Assembly: GCA_040954595.2 (NCBI GenBank) | Contig: CM082582.2 | Span: forward strand, 12,524,001-12,588,000 | Source of the DNA: Balanoglossus misakiensis | Lineage: Eukaryota; Hemichordata | Reading direction: 5' to 3' | DNA: 64,000 nucleotides | Shown: one piece after another, positions 23,914-37,158 of the stretch | Layout of the letters: the number at the start of each line of letters is the position of its first letter | Position numbering within the stretch: the first letter of the stretch is position 1 | Position numbers and translations under genes: made by a program | Notes under the pieces: model-generated | The model's input: only the letters and a program-made list of their open reading frames with translations | Told to the model about the DNA's origin: nothing | Databases searched by the model: none

Positions 23914-26900
23914 AATAACTTGCAATATCAACGACCAACCCTTACTACATAACATATGGTCGTGATGATGCGAGTGTTACATATGTAGTGTACTAGTGAG
24001 TAGCCTCGACTGCTGATGCTAGTTTTGGCGATGCAGCGAACATATGCTTCAGTCGTTTTCAGGTTTGGCCGACGATCCAATGCTACCGTTATCGAACTAT
24101 TCCAGACTATATATATGGCGAAACATCATGACGTGTGTCTACCGTGACAGCTCCGAAAAACTGGACTTTGAACTTGACCGAGTGGACGCTAATATGTATT
24201 TTATATATTGTATAAAATTTTGACATTCCATGGCTCATTTTGTCAGATATTGAGAGAGACAAAGTCAGATGAAACTGCAATTTTGTCATTTTAAAAGATA
24301 TCAAACACATATGGACATTTTACTCTGGAAAAAAAATACAGCAATGAAGTCTTTGTAACGTAATTAGTTTATATATAACATCTTGGATGCTGTTTGCCTG
24401 TCATGGATGGCATTCAGATTGTTCAGACGAATTGCTTGTTGATTTTAATGATAATGGGTTAAGTTTAATTTATGATACAAGTAATGTAGCCATATGATAT
24501 GTGCATTTGTCTTCATTTGATTATTATATGGAACACATGAATATCTCAGGATAGATAGATGACAAGTGAAATGTACTCATGTCAGTTTCTAAGTTCAGCT
24601 GACTTCACGACCTATGACCTCTTCTTGCAAGTAACTTTGATTGTGTATTTATTTTAAGACAATATAAAAAAAACAAGCAGTTCTGTACCACATGGAACTG
24701 TGCAACTAAAGGATTGATTTACGGAAACAACCGACCAAGTCAGTCAGTAACTTAAAGCAACTAAATACTCTTTAAAAAAAGGGCACAACAAACGAAAAAA
24801 ATGTTATAAGCAAAAACTTAAGAAAAAAAGTTAAACTAAAAAAAAATATGAGGAAGCAACCACCTCAAGGGTAAAAATATGAAAACACAAAAAAAATGAA
24901 AAATATAAAAGTAAAAAAAAATATGGCTTTGAGCATTTAAGTGTGCTGAAATCTGTGGAGGTATTTCAGTGCATCCGGAGCTCTAGTCTTTATGTTGTCA
25001 GAACTGACGAAAAGATTTCGTCATTGTCTTGCTAATGTATAAGTCAGTGACTTCCTCTCTGGACAAGTCCTTGAACTGTTATTGGTTTGAGCAGAGAGCT
25101 TTCTTTTTCAGGCTTGTTAAAGTTTAGTGGGATCAACAGAGAAATTCTCTGTGGGTCTCACTAAACTTGATTACTGTCCCATTGTTGGGACTTGATATTT
25201 AAATCAGAAATATGCAGAATTTGGGAACACTTTGTAATGATTTGTATTATTGTAACATGGTTGATCATGATTATACTTTGGATGTGATTCAAATGTAACA
25301 GAAACATTTCAACACAAAGGATGACAAAGGCAGTGTCAAGATTTTCTTTCTTTGTAGAGCATGTTATTTGTTTACTCCAGTACGTGTGTTCTGTAGACAT
25401 CATTCTGTTGTAGTAATTGATTAAAGCATCAAAAAATGAAAAAATGTAAAAACTTAAACAAACTTAACCATTGCGTCTGTTTTCATTTCATGTATATGTG
25501 TGGTTGCCCTGGATACTGTGTGGGTGTGTGCTTTGAATATTCACTTTCATTTTCACATTGTTGCAAGGGGAGACTTTTGTATGACAAGGAATGGAATGGA
25601 AGGGAACAATAAGCACATATTTGCAGGAGGTTGGGCAGAATGAATATTGAAATTGATTTGCTCAATAGGCTACACTGCATTGTTCTGTACCATTATTATC
25701 AGTTAAGTTGTTCTCTTTCCTTCAATCCAAACAAACTGGGCAGAGGTGGCGACTGATGTACACAATGGTGTTCAGTCAGGGCCAGAGTCCGACGCCCTTT
25801 TGTCCATTGAGACAGCCAAGGTGTGCTGGTCAATATAACGGTATCGGCCATTTGATTTTCAAATATTGTGGAAAATGCAGCCCGTGTGTTTCCCGAGAAT
25901 AACTTTTCAGAAATGAAAGTCGGAGCAAATATCAACAAAATAGCACACTAGTAATACTGGTGCTACTGTAATATTACATACACATGGTGTCCCTTCTAAT
26001 AGAACATAGCTGTCGAGGTGACCCTTTGGACAAATGTCCTCCAGCCACTTGTTTAATCAGGACTCACTCTAACAGTTTTATATCAGTTTTCTGATAAGAT
26101 ATAAGGTTGATATTTGGCATATGTTGAAGCAAACTGGCCATCAAGATTTATTTGCAGGTGCATGCTGGTACGAACAAATTAGTCAGACAAATAAACATGC
26201 TGTAATTTCTGTCTTTTTCCCTTTTGCTCCTCTTAACATATTGGCAGCAAGGTCAGAGTACGTTAGTTCTATTATTATTCCACTGAAATGAATATCCCTG
26301 AAAATTTACGATCATCTACCATCATAGTTATATGCGCAAACTTATTTTTCCCGGGTAAACTCCAGACATATCAGTTTCACAGTAGTTATAAATATAGTGA
26401 AAATTATAGAATGGCAATTAATATAAATGCATCCAATAGTATCTAATTCAAACATTAGATTTTTTCTGAAAATAAGCAATGTACACTGTACTGTGACACT
26501 ATTGATGATAAATTGGACTGTACAAATAACCAGTTTAAACACACAACTGGTATTAGGATGGTTTGCACAATTCGAGAACTGCACCTGAAAACACCTGTGG
26601 ATTTCAATTTTCTGGATATTTTAAAATTTCCAGACATCATGGGTACACTAAGGAGTACAATGTACTGTGAAATGCAAGCAATAAACATCACCCATACCAA
26701 CACGAGGTGCAGTTTAGAGGAAATAGAGGGTAATAAAAAAATGTTTAATCAGTGGGGGGTACCATTTCATGCATAGGGAATTATTCAACTCAACTGAGGG
26801 ACTGAGCATTGGGATTACAGTTGTACATGTAATATGGTGGAGCCAGAATTGGGGTGTTGGTTTAGTAAGTTTCCATATGGTACAGAAAATGTTGTCAAAA

Positions 26901-28230
26901 GCTGGAAAATAAAAAATGTTGTTTTTTCTGAAGAATATGATTATCCACACATGGCTGAAACTATACACATTGATCTAGCTCATTTGGTAAATAAAATATG
27001 GGAGTAATTTCTCAAACTGTACATATTGTTGAATAACCATTATACACAGTGAAAATGGGATTTCCAACATCCTCAATGACACTTTGCTCCCATTTGAACC
27101 AAAGTTCCAACCACTGGAACAAAATGATCATATCTGCTTGAGCTGTACCATATTGGCATGAAGCATAACAACTCTAGCACCTGTTTCTCAATCATTCATT
27201 CTGTGAGTGTCACATGACTTTTCTAGCAAATCAAATGAAGGATGAACATGTTACATATTGTGGCAGTGAATACACAGCTAAATAAACATAAGTTGATCCA
27301 GAAAGTTTATTTTGAAGGGAAAAGTAAATTAAGTTAACATCACATGTAAAAAGTAAATATGGCTGAATTGAACATTTCAACAGGATAGAGACATGTAGGA
27401 GGGTTTCACGTAATAAGCTTATCTATTTATAAATTGAAGGTTTTTTATATTTCCTCATAAATATCCTAACTGGCTTCTACACAGCTCATAAAAGCAAAAT
27501 GGCTATTTTTGTCAAATTTCAACCTTCAAATAGTAGTCTGGTACATGAATGTTATCATGTAACAGAAGTATCACGTTTTGCACTTTTTCCTTTGTGATTG
27601 AAAATACAGGAAGATGATGGAGCCCTAGAATGCAACTTCCACCACTATTTTTTGGAGGAAAAGAATTGCATAAAGGGCAATATAAAGCAACCACATTGAT
27701 TCATACTGCATAACTGGTGGCTTACAAGGGCACGCTCACCAGCAAATTTACCAAGTACATGTAGATTTTCAATGTTGATCACATGCGCACCATTTACATA
27801 CACTTCCTGTGGTATCCATATCGTATTGGACCAGCACAACAGCTGTGTCACAAACAATCATAACCAGAGAGAGCTTTGATGAAGTCCATTGTGCAACTCA
27901 CCAGCTGGGTTGCACCCAGATCACTAGGTACTTTCACATAATTAAACACAGAATATACAAATTGGTTCACAGTGACATCACACACAGTCACTTACCATGG
28001 CACAAAACACTAGTGACTCACATAAAAACAACCCATGACTTTAGTCTCAAAGACATTCTTGTACATTCTTGGTCAGATGCATTGCAGGGTTTGCTGGTAA
28101 AAGTTCCATATGTCATTATAATGAACAAATCATTGGACTTCATCTAATTTGTATATTCCACCTCTGAGTGAAGTTGGTGACCATGTAATTCCTAGAACAG
28201 TGACAACTCTTGACCTGTTTTTACAGTCTT
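23914..28230. other. Large Maf 3' region and intergenic sequence; no gene seen
   Basis: 4.3 kb between the Maf stop and the WWOX stop. The first part probably includes a long AU-rich Maf 3' UTR: A-rich tracts at about 24770-24930 and many ATTTA-like stretches. TTTATT at 27306-27311 is a possible minus-strand polyadenylation signal for WWOX. No further protein-coding frame was recognised. Confidence 0.45.
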
Positions 28231-31144
28231 TTACAAATCATGTTTACTGAGACATTCACTGATCATTCTCTGGCTAACTTCCCAGAGTTTATTCGCTGAT
28301 TGTTCATCCATTGATTTCTCTGAGGGAACACAGCGACAGCAGTGGTTGAAATACAGTCCTCCCACACGATCTAATTCTCTTGCTGTGGCGCAGTAGACTG
28401 TTGTAGCAGCTCCTTGGGCCTGAAAGGTGTGACAGAAGCTCTTAGTGATAAAACCTTTCCTCAAATAATTATACATCGTGAATTTCATGCAGCAGGATTG
28501 GTTTACCCTTCCTGAATGCCATACTATTCTCTTTGGTTGTGTTTGATTTCCAGTAATTTGGTATCACTTTTGTTAAGATCTTACGGTGGGATTATTCTGT
28601 TGACTTACCACAGACTTTGTAAATGGTTTGACGAGGATATAGAGAAACCAGATGAGCCACCAATTCTTTTGCAGACCAGTGTAAATCATATTGCCTGGAT
28701 GAAGAACATTACATGCAATTCCTTGGTTGCTGTATCGTCGGTGAAGTTCAAGGGCAAACAGGATGTTGCAAAGCTTGGATCGATTATAAGCCAGCATTGA
28801 CCAGTATTCCTCTTTCGGAGGTGAAAGTTTTTCTGTATCAAAATGGTTGCCCATAATCTCAACAAATCTGTTGGTTAAAAGGGGAAAGAGATTTGGGCAA
28901 CAGACCATACCTATGGTGCAACGTCATTTTCTTCCCAAGGTACAAAACAGCGACTGTGTGAACACTATTTCACCATCCACTGCTTTCTATGTACATGTAT
29001 GTAGTAAATAGTGTGCATTGTGGGTTTATTTAACACTGTGTTGTTTCATTGCCAAACAGCTGTGATGACAAGACAAAGCAAATAGCGACACAGAGAAAGC
29101 AGCTTTTCCCTGAGGATAAGTAACACTTCCTGAATATAATTTCAATATGTGTACAATCTGTATTATGTCAGCAATGACATATGCTGGGTTCTATATATCT
29201 GCACTTATAATTTGAGCAGTTAGCAGTTAAATTCTTCTGAATCTTACCTGTGAGATTCTGATGAAACAATCACCACTCTAGCAGCACACGAATCACAATC
29301 TATGAGTAAATCTTTCAGCAAATCGAAGAGGTAGAAATGACCTAAATGATTGACCTGAAATGTCATTTCGATTCCATCTTCTGTCAACTGCCAAGGAAGG
29401 CCGAACACTGCAGCATTCATAATGAGTGTGTGCAAAGGCCTGTCGAATTAGAAACATATCTGGGATGTAAAGTTTTTACATTCTCTTTTTATACACCTCT
29501 CTGATTGTTCCCCTCTAAAATTCAAATCACAACTCAAGAGAACAAATGTTGATAAACCAAGAAAAAACCACCAACCATTCTCTAAGTTTGTAGTTTTCAG
29601 CAAACTGACGCACACTCCTCAGAGATGCCAGATCTAACAGCATGGTTTCCACTTTTGCCTCCGGTCTGAGTTCCAAGATTTTTTTGGCAGCAGCGTTGGC
29701 TCGCTTTAAACTCCTACAAGCCATTACCACATGTGCCCCATGCATAGCTAGGCTACAAGCAGTTTCAAAGCCTATAACACATAAAAAAAATTAACAAATT
29801 ATACCAAATCATATTTCTTCTCTTGATTCATGCAACTACACTGCAGGAAAACTTTTAAAAACCTGATAATTATGAAAGGTACATTAACAGCAACTCATGG
29901 CTGAAGGGTAATGGAGAACGAACAGAGGTCAAACAGAGGTCATTACCTATACCACTATTAGCACCAGTAATGATAACATACTGGCCAGTCAAATCCCGAC
30001 CCTGTAGAATACTTCTACAAGTGCTGTAGGAGTCAAATCTCTGAGTGATTTCACCCTTCTCTGGATTGTCTTCAACTGCAAACGCCAATCTTGGATCCGA
30101 GTACGTGGTCTTCTTGTTTATGTGACTGAGAGTAAAAATATGACAGAATTTGGTGAAATGAACGATGGTTGATATATGTAGTTTTATGTTTGTTAATGCA
30201 CAATGACAACAGGGCAAGGTAATGATTAGAATCATAGTGTCATGATTTGATTTACTGTAATAACAATTGCAGTGTCACACTTACTCAATGTAATACTGAC
30301 AACCACTATCATCCACTGCAGTTTCCCAGCCATACGGAAGCTCTAAAAGCAAACAGAGCACATGTAATCACTTGTAGCAGTCTCTCAAGAAAGATTTCTT
30401 GAGGGACTGTGCTTGTGGTAAACATGGGATTTTCCATGTTGAGATTATTATGAAAAAATATATAAACATCAGTCATACTAAGAATTATCTTGTGTCATTT
30501 TGATTTTTAAGGGTATTCGATGTTTCATTTGGGAGTTAGTCAGCCATTCATTTTCTTCCAGCTCTTAGACCAACATTTTAAAATTTCCTCTAATAAACAC
30601 CTCCAATGATTCTTTTTCTTTTTCCAGTTCTTGGATGATACCATTGTGTCTTCTTGTCTGCATGGCTGCAATAAAAAAATTAAATGTATCACAATTTATT
30701 GAATGATAATTTTGTGTAATTTACAACATTTTTCAGTGACATTCTGAAACTTACACTATGTCTAGCGCCCTCTATCACACCTCAGAGCTGTAGCCTCACT
30801 CTGGTTTCCCACCATCTTTGATCTTGAGAAGTGAGAACTGTTTTGTTTTGGTTTATTTTCAGGCTAGCTTGTTTCCAATCTTTTTCTCTGCCGATTTCAA
30901 ATGCCCTCTCGCCCAAGAATAGTTTGTACAATTTGTAAAGTTCCTGTCCACAAACACAGTGGCAGTGAACATGATACGAGGGTGCAACACCCAGGCAACT
31001 TACATCGGTCACGCTGTTCAATATCAAATTGTCTTACTTTGCGTAATATACTCTGCCATCTCGAGCGCTCCTTTCCTCCCAACCTGCAGGTAGTTCGTCT
31101 TCGCTATCCGTGTCCAACAATGTTCCCGGTTCATCCGACGCCAT
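28231..31144 (-). CDS. WWOX: WWOX, WW-domain oxidoreductase (complete, compact)
   Basis: Eight coding exons: 31144-31038, 30665-30601, 30342-30285, 30125-29947, 29771-29576, 29439-29248, 28867-28609 and 28419-28231. They give 1245 nt and 414 residues, the same length as human WWOX. The protein starts with a [15 protein letters not shown] block leading into WW domain 1 (through [15 protein letters not shown]). WW domain 2 runs from ELPYGW to SDPRLAF and has Tyr in place of the second Trp, as in other WWOX. The short-chain dehydrogenase domain follows, with the NAD-binding [13 protein letters not shown] and the catalytic YNRSK. The family is a redox/adaptor tumour suppressor that binds PPxY proteins through WW1. 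The gene is head-to-head with Aurora and lies downstream of the large Maf. In human the same gene spans about a megabase. Confidence 0.97.
30379..30411. repeat. Inverted repeat within WWOX intron
   Basis: 14-base arms at 30379-30392 and 30395-30408 with one mismatch and a two-base loop. The right part (30395-30411) is the exact reverse complement of 20758-20774. This suggests a dispersed short repeat, perhaps the end of a miniature transposon. It lies in the intron between WWOX coding exons 2 and 3. Confidence 0.5.
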
Positions 31145-32246
31145 TTTTTTCGCAGTCAGGTGACACTCACGTGACTTTACCAGACATTTCCTTTGTATAG
31201 TTTAGTTATTGAAACTAATTGTTGATAACTCATTTCTTGTAAATTTGACTATTTAATAATAAATATGTCAATTCGACCTAGGTAACAACATTTAAGGTAC
31301 CAAGGCTCCAGTTATCTGATTCGCATATTATTCGCATTATGTTGTCTCCAGTGGGTGGCTCTTTCGGCGCAGCTTCACCAATGTGAAACTGAGAGTCGAT
31401 AATTCTGGTCAAAATTCGTTATTTTGTATGAAAATCGATGCAAATTCAACTTAATAATATTGGTGTCAAATAAAAGTATGACAATCAATTAAATAATGCA
31501 AACAATCAACCATTTCCTCGCCTAAAGAAACATACGGTCGCACGAGTCTAGCTGTTACATATTCATAAGCGTCCTTTAGGATTACCTCAACCAATCAGTG
31601 CTCACCGCGCGGGGGTTCAAATTTAAACCTACAAGGATAACCTTTCGAACGACATACTCGCCTGTGATCCGGACTGCCAAGTGTTACTAAAAAGGCTTAG
31701 ATTTTGCGTTAGTTCGTCAGAATTCAACGATACTTGATCAGAAGAATACGTAGGTATTGAAATTTTAAATGTAACATACTTCTTGTCTAGTAATCTCTGT
31801 AATATTCGCGTTAATATGTTGATTTCTCAAGTGTGTTGGTTGCCGCGCGCGTTGGGGGAACATAGCTAAAGCTTCCAAAAGATTCCAATTTCCACCCGGC
31901 AAAAACATCCAGTTCCAACAATCCAACCCAACATCAGGCAAAACCTCGGTATGGCAGCTACAATCCTTGTACCCGTTTGTATCTGGACCATACCAGATCA
32001 TTCTCTAAGTTTTGATTTTCTTTAGAATACGATTTTCTTACATGATTGTGATTGTATGTACAAAAGGTTCAAAGATGGTGCTGGTGGATCACAATAACTT
32101 CTAGGGGACAAAAAGCAGTATCCCTTGTCTAAATTTCTTGAGTCTTGACTTCATAGTACAAATCATATAATATCTTTATCCATTCCCGTTTTACGTTTAT
32201 TGCAGTTAACAAGGGAAGCTCATAGTGTGGTAATTGCGCTGTCATA
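31145..32246. promoter_or_regulatory. Divergent promoter, WWOX (-) / Aurora kinase (+)
   Basis: 1.1 kb between two start codons pointing apart. On the plus strand there is a CCAAT box at 31591-31595, then a GC-rich CGCGCGGGGG tract ending at 31615 that resembles an E2F/CDE site, and TTCAAATTTAAA at 31616-31627 that contains CHR-like sequence. A CCAAT plus CDE/CHR arrangement is typical of G2/M genes such as Aurora. The assignment is by pattern only. The distance to the ATG implies a long leader or an intron in the 5' UTR. Confidence 0.45.
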
Positions 32247-34567
32247 ATGTCGTCTTCGGCAACAGCCAAAATGGGAACAGTTGAAAATGGGGTAGGTAAC
32301 CAGCGGTAACCATTTACACTCCTGAATATTATTATTATACTGTTGTGAAAACTAAAGTAAAATCTTCATGCTGGGTAAGTCAGCTAATTTTTTTCAAAGA
32401 TAATGTTTGCTTATTGATGAGTAAACTTAGCTGCAATGAATCGGTTGTAGATTGCGATCCACATTTATTCTTCTGTAACTTACACTTTTCTTGACAAATT
32501 TAATTCCTAGGTGCAGGGTCTGAGTATAACCAAGAACAAAGAAAACCAGGTAAGCTCTCAGGAAAGAGGGAACTAGTCTCTTTTGCTGATGGAGCTAACC
32601 AACCTCGTTTTCCGTCATTTCAAGAAAGCTTTGATAGAATTATCAAATCAGGCAGGTTTAGAGATAATCAAGCTGCCAGTGACAGTGAAATTCTATTAAA
32701 TGCTTTCTTTGTTATGAGTTCGTAACTATATTATCTTCATGAATCAGCATTTCGTTGTTGTAATCAAAGAAGGCACACGGTAATGTCTGGGACCCATGAA
32801 TGAACAGAAACGTCAAAGAGACTGTAAATGACAAAACTACTGCAGTGTTTCAATGTTGAAAGTAAATCGTAGCCCTCCTATATATTCAGCTTACTGGGTC
32901 TGGAAGCAAGACTGAAACAGGAGCCAAGAGAGTTTTGAAACAGACCACTGGAAACCAACAGGTGACAAATCCGCCAACAGCAAAAGTAAAACCACAGAAT
33001 GTTGGAAGCACATCATGTGGCAACAGTATCAACAGTGAAAACTCTGCACCATCCGGTACTAGTACATCCAAGAGTAAAAGGTATGTATGATAGAACTTGA
33101 GGGTAGAGTAATGATATAAAACTCAATTCAAGAATTGTCAAGTACTTCAGAAACATGTCCCAGCATAGCCGTCACTTTTTAACGTGAGAATGTTCTTCTC
33201 TGTTGATACGCAGGCCAAGGTGGAGTCTAAATGACTTTGACATTGGAAGACCTCTTGGAAAGGGTAAATTTGGCAATGTGTATCTAGCTAGAGAAAAGAA
33301 AAGCAAGTTTATCCTGGCCTTGAAAGTTCTTTTCAAGTCACAGTTACAAAAAGCAGGCGTTGAACATCAGCTCAGAAGAGAGATTGAAATACAGACTCAT
33401 CTAAGGTTGGTAGCAATTGTGTTTATTAAAATAGAAAGATGTATTGTGCTAAACAAAGAGCAGTGGCGTCGCTGTACTTTTTGATAAAATGGCAGCCAAT
33501 AACCTGTACTCCTATTTTTACTACAGGCATCCAAATATTTTAAGAATGTATGGTTACTTCTACGATGACACAAGAGTTTACCTCATCTTAGAATTTGCTC
33601 CAAGAGGTGAACTGTACAAAGAATTGCAGAAATGTGGCAGATTTGATGAAAAGAGATCTGCAATGGTAAGTAAAATGTCCGACATCACCAAAATGTTAAT
33701 GTTTACAAGAGAGGTAGATTTGTAAAAATCCAGTCGATGTAACTGTTGCTTGTTCTGAATCAACTATTATTTCTTGGTTTACTCGCCAAAGCGTGATAAA
33801 ATACTTGTTGCGTTTAAAACCTTATTAACTGTTCCAAATATCCTCTTTTCATAACAGTATATAGGACAGCTAGCAGACGCTCTCAAATATTGTCATCTCA
33901 AGAAAGTCATTCACAGGGATATCAAGCCTGAAAATTTGCTTCTAAGTTTACATGGCGATTTGAAAATAGCCGATTTTGGATGGTCTGTCCATGCCCCTTC
34001 GTCAAGGTGGGTATATCGAGTGTAGTCAATAAAGTGACGTTCTTAGTTTTTGTTTTTACTGCGTCCTTCATAAATGTCTTATTCTTGTTTCTCTGCATTG
34101 TCTTGTAGACGTGCAACTCTGTGTGGTACTCTGGACTATCTTCCTCCTGAGATGATTGAAGGTAAAATGCACGATGAGAAGGTTGACCTTTGGAGTCTGG
34201 GCGTTTTGTGCTACGAGTTCCTGGTTGGCAAGCCTCCCTTTGAAGCGGAGGGACACAGTGAGACTTACAGAAAGATTTCCAAGGTGGATTACAGATTTCC
34301 TCCATATGTTAGTGAAGGTGCTAGGGATCTAATATCTAAGGTAAGGCAGCCTCAGTTGCAACAGTTACAGTACTTGTTGAAAATTTAATGCTCCATTGCA
34401 ATCACCTGTATGCTTCAACTTTTGTTCCTCTATTTTTTTCTGTTCAGTTACTGCGACACAATCCAGCAATGCGTTTGTCACTTGATGGAGTGCTACAACA
34501 TCCCTGGATCCGAGAGTTTGGTGGAAAACAGTCCCAAAGCAACACACCTGCTCAGTCTGCATCGTGA
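32247..34567 (+). CDS. AURK: Aurora serine/threonine kinase
   Basis: Eight exons: 32247-32291, 32511-32549, 32890-33080, 33214-33405, 33527-33665, 33858-34006, 34109-34340 and 34448-34567. They give 1107 nt, 368 residues. The N-terminal tail carries a KEN box (25-27) and a KRVL motif (41-44) resembling the Aurora A-box, both destruction signals in the family. In the kinase domain (about 95-350) are the glycine loop GKGKFG (107-112), Lys129, HRD Asp223, DFG Asp241 and the activation-loop Thr255 in RRATLCGT. Gly165, the residue that in Aurora A sets TPX2 binding, is the A type (YGYF). The following [11 protein letters not shown] is the Aurora B type. It therefore looks like an unsplit or slowly evolving Aurora. 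The expected role is in mitotic spindle and chromosome control. It is convergent with FAM210B. Confidence 0.96.
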
Positions 34568-37158
34568 CCACCCACTAAAGCATGAATCAGATATTAATGT
34601 ATTTAAGAGAGAAAGAAGAAATATACAATCACGTTTACATCATTTTGCCATTTGTCCAACTATGCAAAGTCTGTGACGTTTCAAAATTCACAGGATATAA
34701 GGTTGCAGTTCATTAATGACAAACTCAGACCACACTTGCAAAATGTTTTTTTTTCTTCAATTTAACCCTGAATTTGAATAATGATTCCCATCAAGAGAAA
34801 ATTGTCAAATCAACATTAGTGAGCTATTATGCTTGTTCACTTGCAAATCAATGCAATCTGAATGGCTCCAGGACTTGTCATTCCAGTATTCTGTGCAAGA
34901 ACTGAACCATGTTGGAGCAAATGGCAAATTTTGCTTTGTTAATGTTGTGGTCACGCAATTTACATTTGATGCTCTTAAAATCTGAAAGGGGAGGATTAAA
35001 TGCCCTTTCCAAACTATTTGAAAATAGATGCACCCTTCCTTCAACACCATTTTGATTGGGGTGACTTGTCTAGACTTTGTTGAGTTACTCTGACATGAAT
35101 CATAATCGTGTGTATTACAGACAAGAAACCATAAACAACTGTTTATATTTGTGAAATTTACATGATCTATATAGGTTTACCAGTTTGCTTATTTCTTACT
35201 GTTACTAAAAGCCATTTTCAAGGAGTGTACAATTTTACTGCTGGTCTGTATGTACATACAAGATTTGCTGGACTGCAGATAACAAAACACAAACATTTTT
35301 GTTTTCTTTTAGGTTTCCATATTGTACATACCATTATAGTGTTTTCCTGTAACATACAAAAAACGTGGCACAAAAAATATTGCAACAAAGATGTTAATTT
35401 TCAAGCAAAACATTCCATTTCCCAGTAAACAATGTTCTATAGTAAGCTACTTGGAAATTGGAATTAGCATTAAACATGGCTGTCTTCTTATCACAGATTT
35501 TAAGTTGTTTTCTGTTATGTCCATTATCTCTTGAATTGTCCAAATACTTGTGTTGTGTGTGCGCTACCTTTATGTGTTGATATTTTGTATCTGAAAGCAT
35601 AGTTTAGTTTAATGAAAATAGATGAATTTTGATATTTACGAAAAGGTAGAATTTTGCAATAAAGTAGCATTTTATAATTTCAGATCTATTGTTGGGTCGT
35701 GTGACTTTCTTTTTTTTAGAGGGGTAGGGTGAGAACAATATCCATGAATCAGCAAAGGTAAAGATGGAGTCTACCCACATCTGAATTTTAATCAGACATG
35801 ATCATGAGTTCTGACAATATGCGGACAGTACTCTGTTCAGAATTTTTTTATATCGCCACCAACGGCAGGTATGACAAATTGCTTCACTGCACTGGCCCAT
35901 TACTGCAGACTTGCAGTGCAGACACCATTTCCGACAGACAAGGTGGCAGTCATGTTTAACAAATTCTGATTGGTCAATTTCTATCCACACACCTGAACAG
36001 GCAAGACCACAGCGCTTGTAATTGGTCAATTACGCTCTGCACTCTTCATGCTCTTGGAACAGGTGTGGTCAAGTGACCTTTGAACCCACCACCATTCATT
36101 GGTTAATTAACATGATTGTTTACAAAACATTCATAGCATTTAAATATATATTGAACATGCGCATACATTACCAGACGAATTCGCACCTGTTGGTGCAAAA
36201 GTTCATTTAACTTTCAAAGGCAGAGATTGAGATTAGTTCTGACATACATGGACGGAAATCTCTGATGTGGATTATGCTGTTAGTTCTAACCATCAAGCAA
36301 CAACACTTATATTGGTAAGAGCAAATATTTTATTTCACAAATTAAATGAACAAAAACGTATTTATTAAGCATCTTTAACATTTTCATCTCATTTTTTACT
36401 CTGTAGAGGACTATAATCAGTCACATCAGTTTCATTCCAACTTCACCATCAAAATACAATAATGAAACATAATTTGATAGAAAATCTAATTTTTCCATGA
36501 TTGTACAATTCACTGTAGTTACAATGTGAACATAAAGGGATTTGTAATTAATTACCTATTTTCTCATATTCAGAATAATTTTGTCGAAAGGGTCACTCTT
36601 AAATATAAGATTGTGCATCACTATTCTTTGGTTTCCGGTTCTCCCGGCAGACTGAAATTTTCAGCTGAAAACTAACCCTGAATGCTTAAAATGTCATTTT
36701 ACTGAAATGTTGAATGTCACAGAAATACTAGTTTTTCCTCTTGAAGTACACTTAGTTTCAGAAGTTTGAAGATAACTGACCCTGTAACAAGGTTGCTAGC
36801 TATCATGCTTGTTTTTGAACAATACATAAACACATAAAAACATCACAACACTTTGCTGCTGTATAAGGCAAAACAAAAAGGTGGATTTAAAATCTCAATT
36901 TCATTTCATGAAACAAGATATAAGCTTTAGATATTTTCTAATATATTTTTTATCTGTGTTTGTCTTGTAAATTGTAATCAATGTAACTGACTTGAATCTG
37001 TTTGCATTTTAGTTCACACCAATGCAAAACAATTTTTCACACAAACCATTATCATATCATATATTATCATTACCAGTCCATATGGTTTGAAACGGCAACA
37101 CTTTGAATTTCTGGCATGGGTTCCTTTGCATTGCATAGAAGAAATGTCTGATTTTCAT
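34568..37158. other. Tail-to-tail intergenic region, Aurora / FAM210B-like
   Basis: 2.6 kb between two stop codons. AATAAA at 35658-35663 probably ends Aurora transcripts, giving a 3' UTR of about 1.1 kb. TTTATT at 36329-36334 and just after 36355 are candidate signals for the minus-strand FAM210B-like gene. No other gene was recognised. Confidence 0.55.

Noticed and set aside
28231-31144. WWOX first appeared truncated in WW domain 1, because the first exon reads into intron sequence.
   Set aside because: A donor at 31037 and a small exon at 30601-30665 restore the full WW domain in frame.
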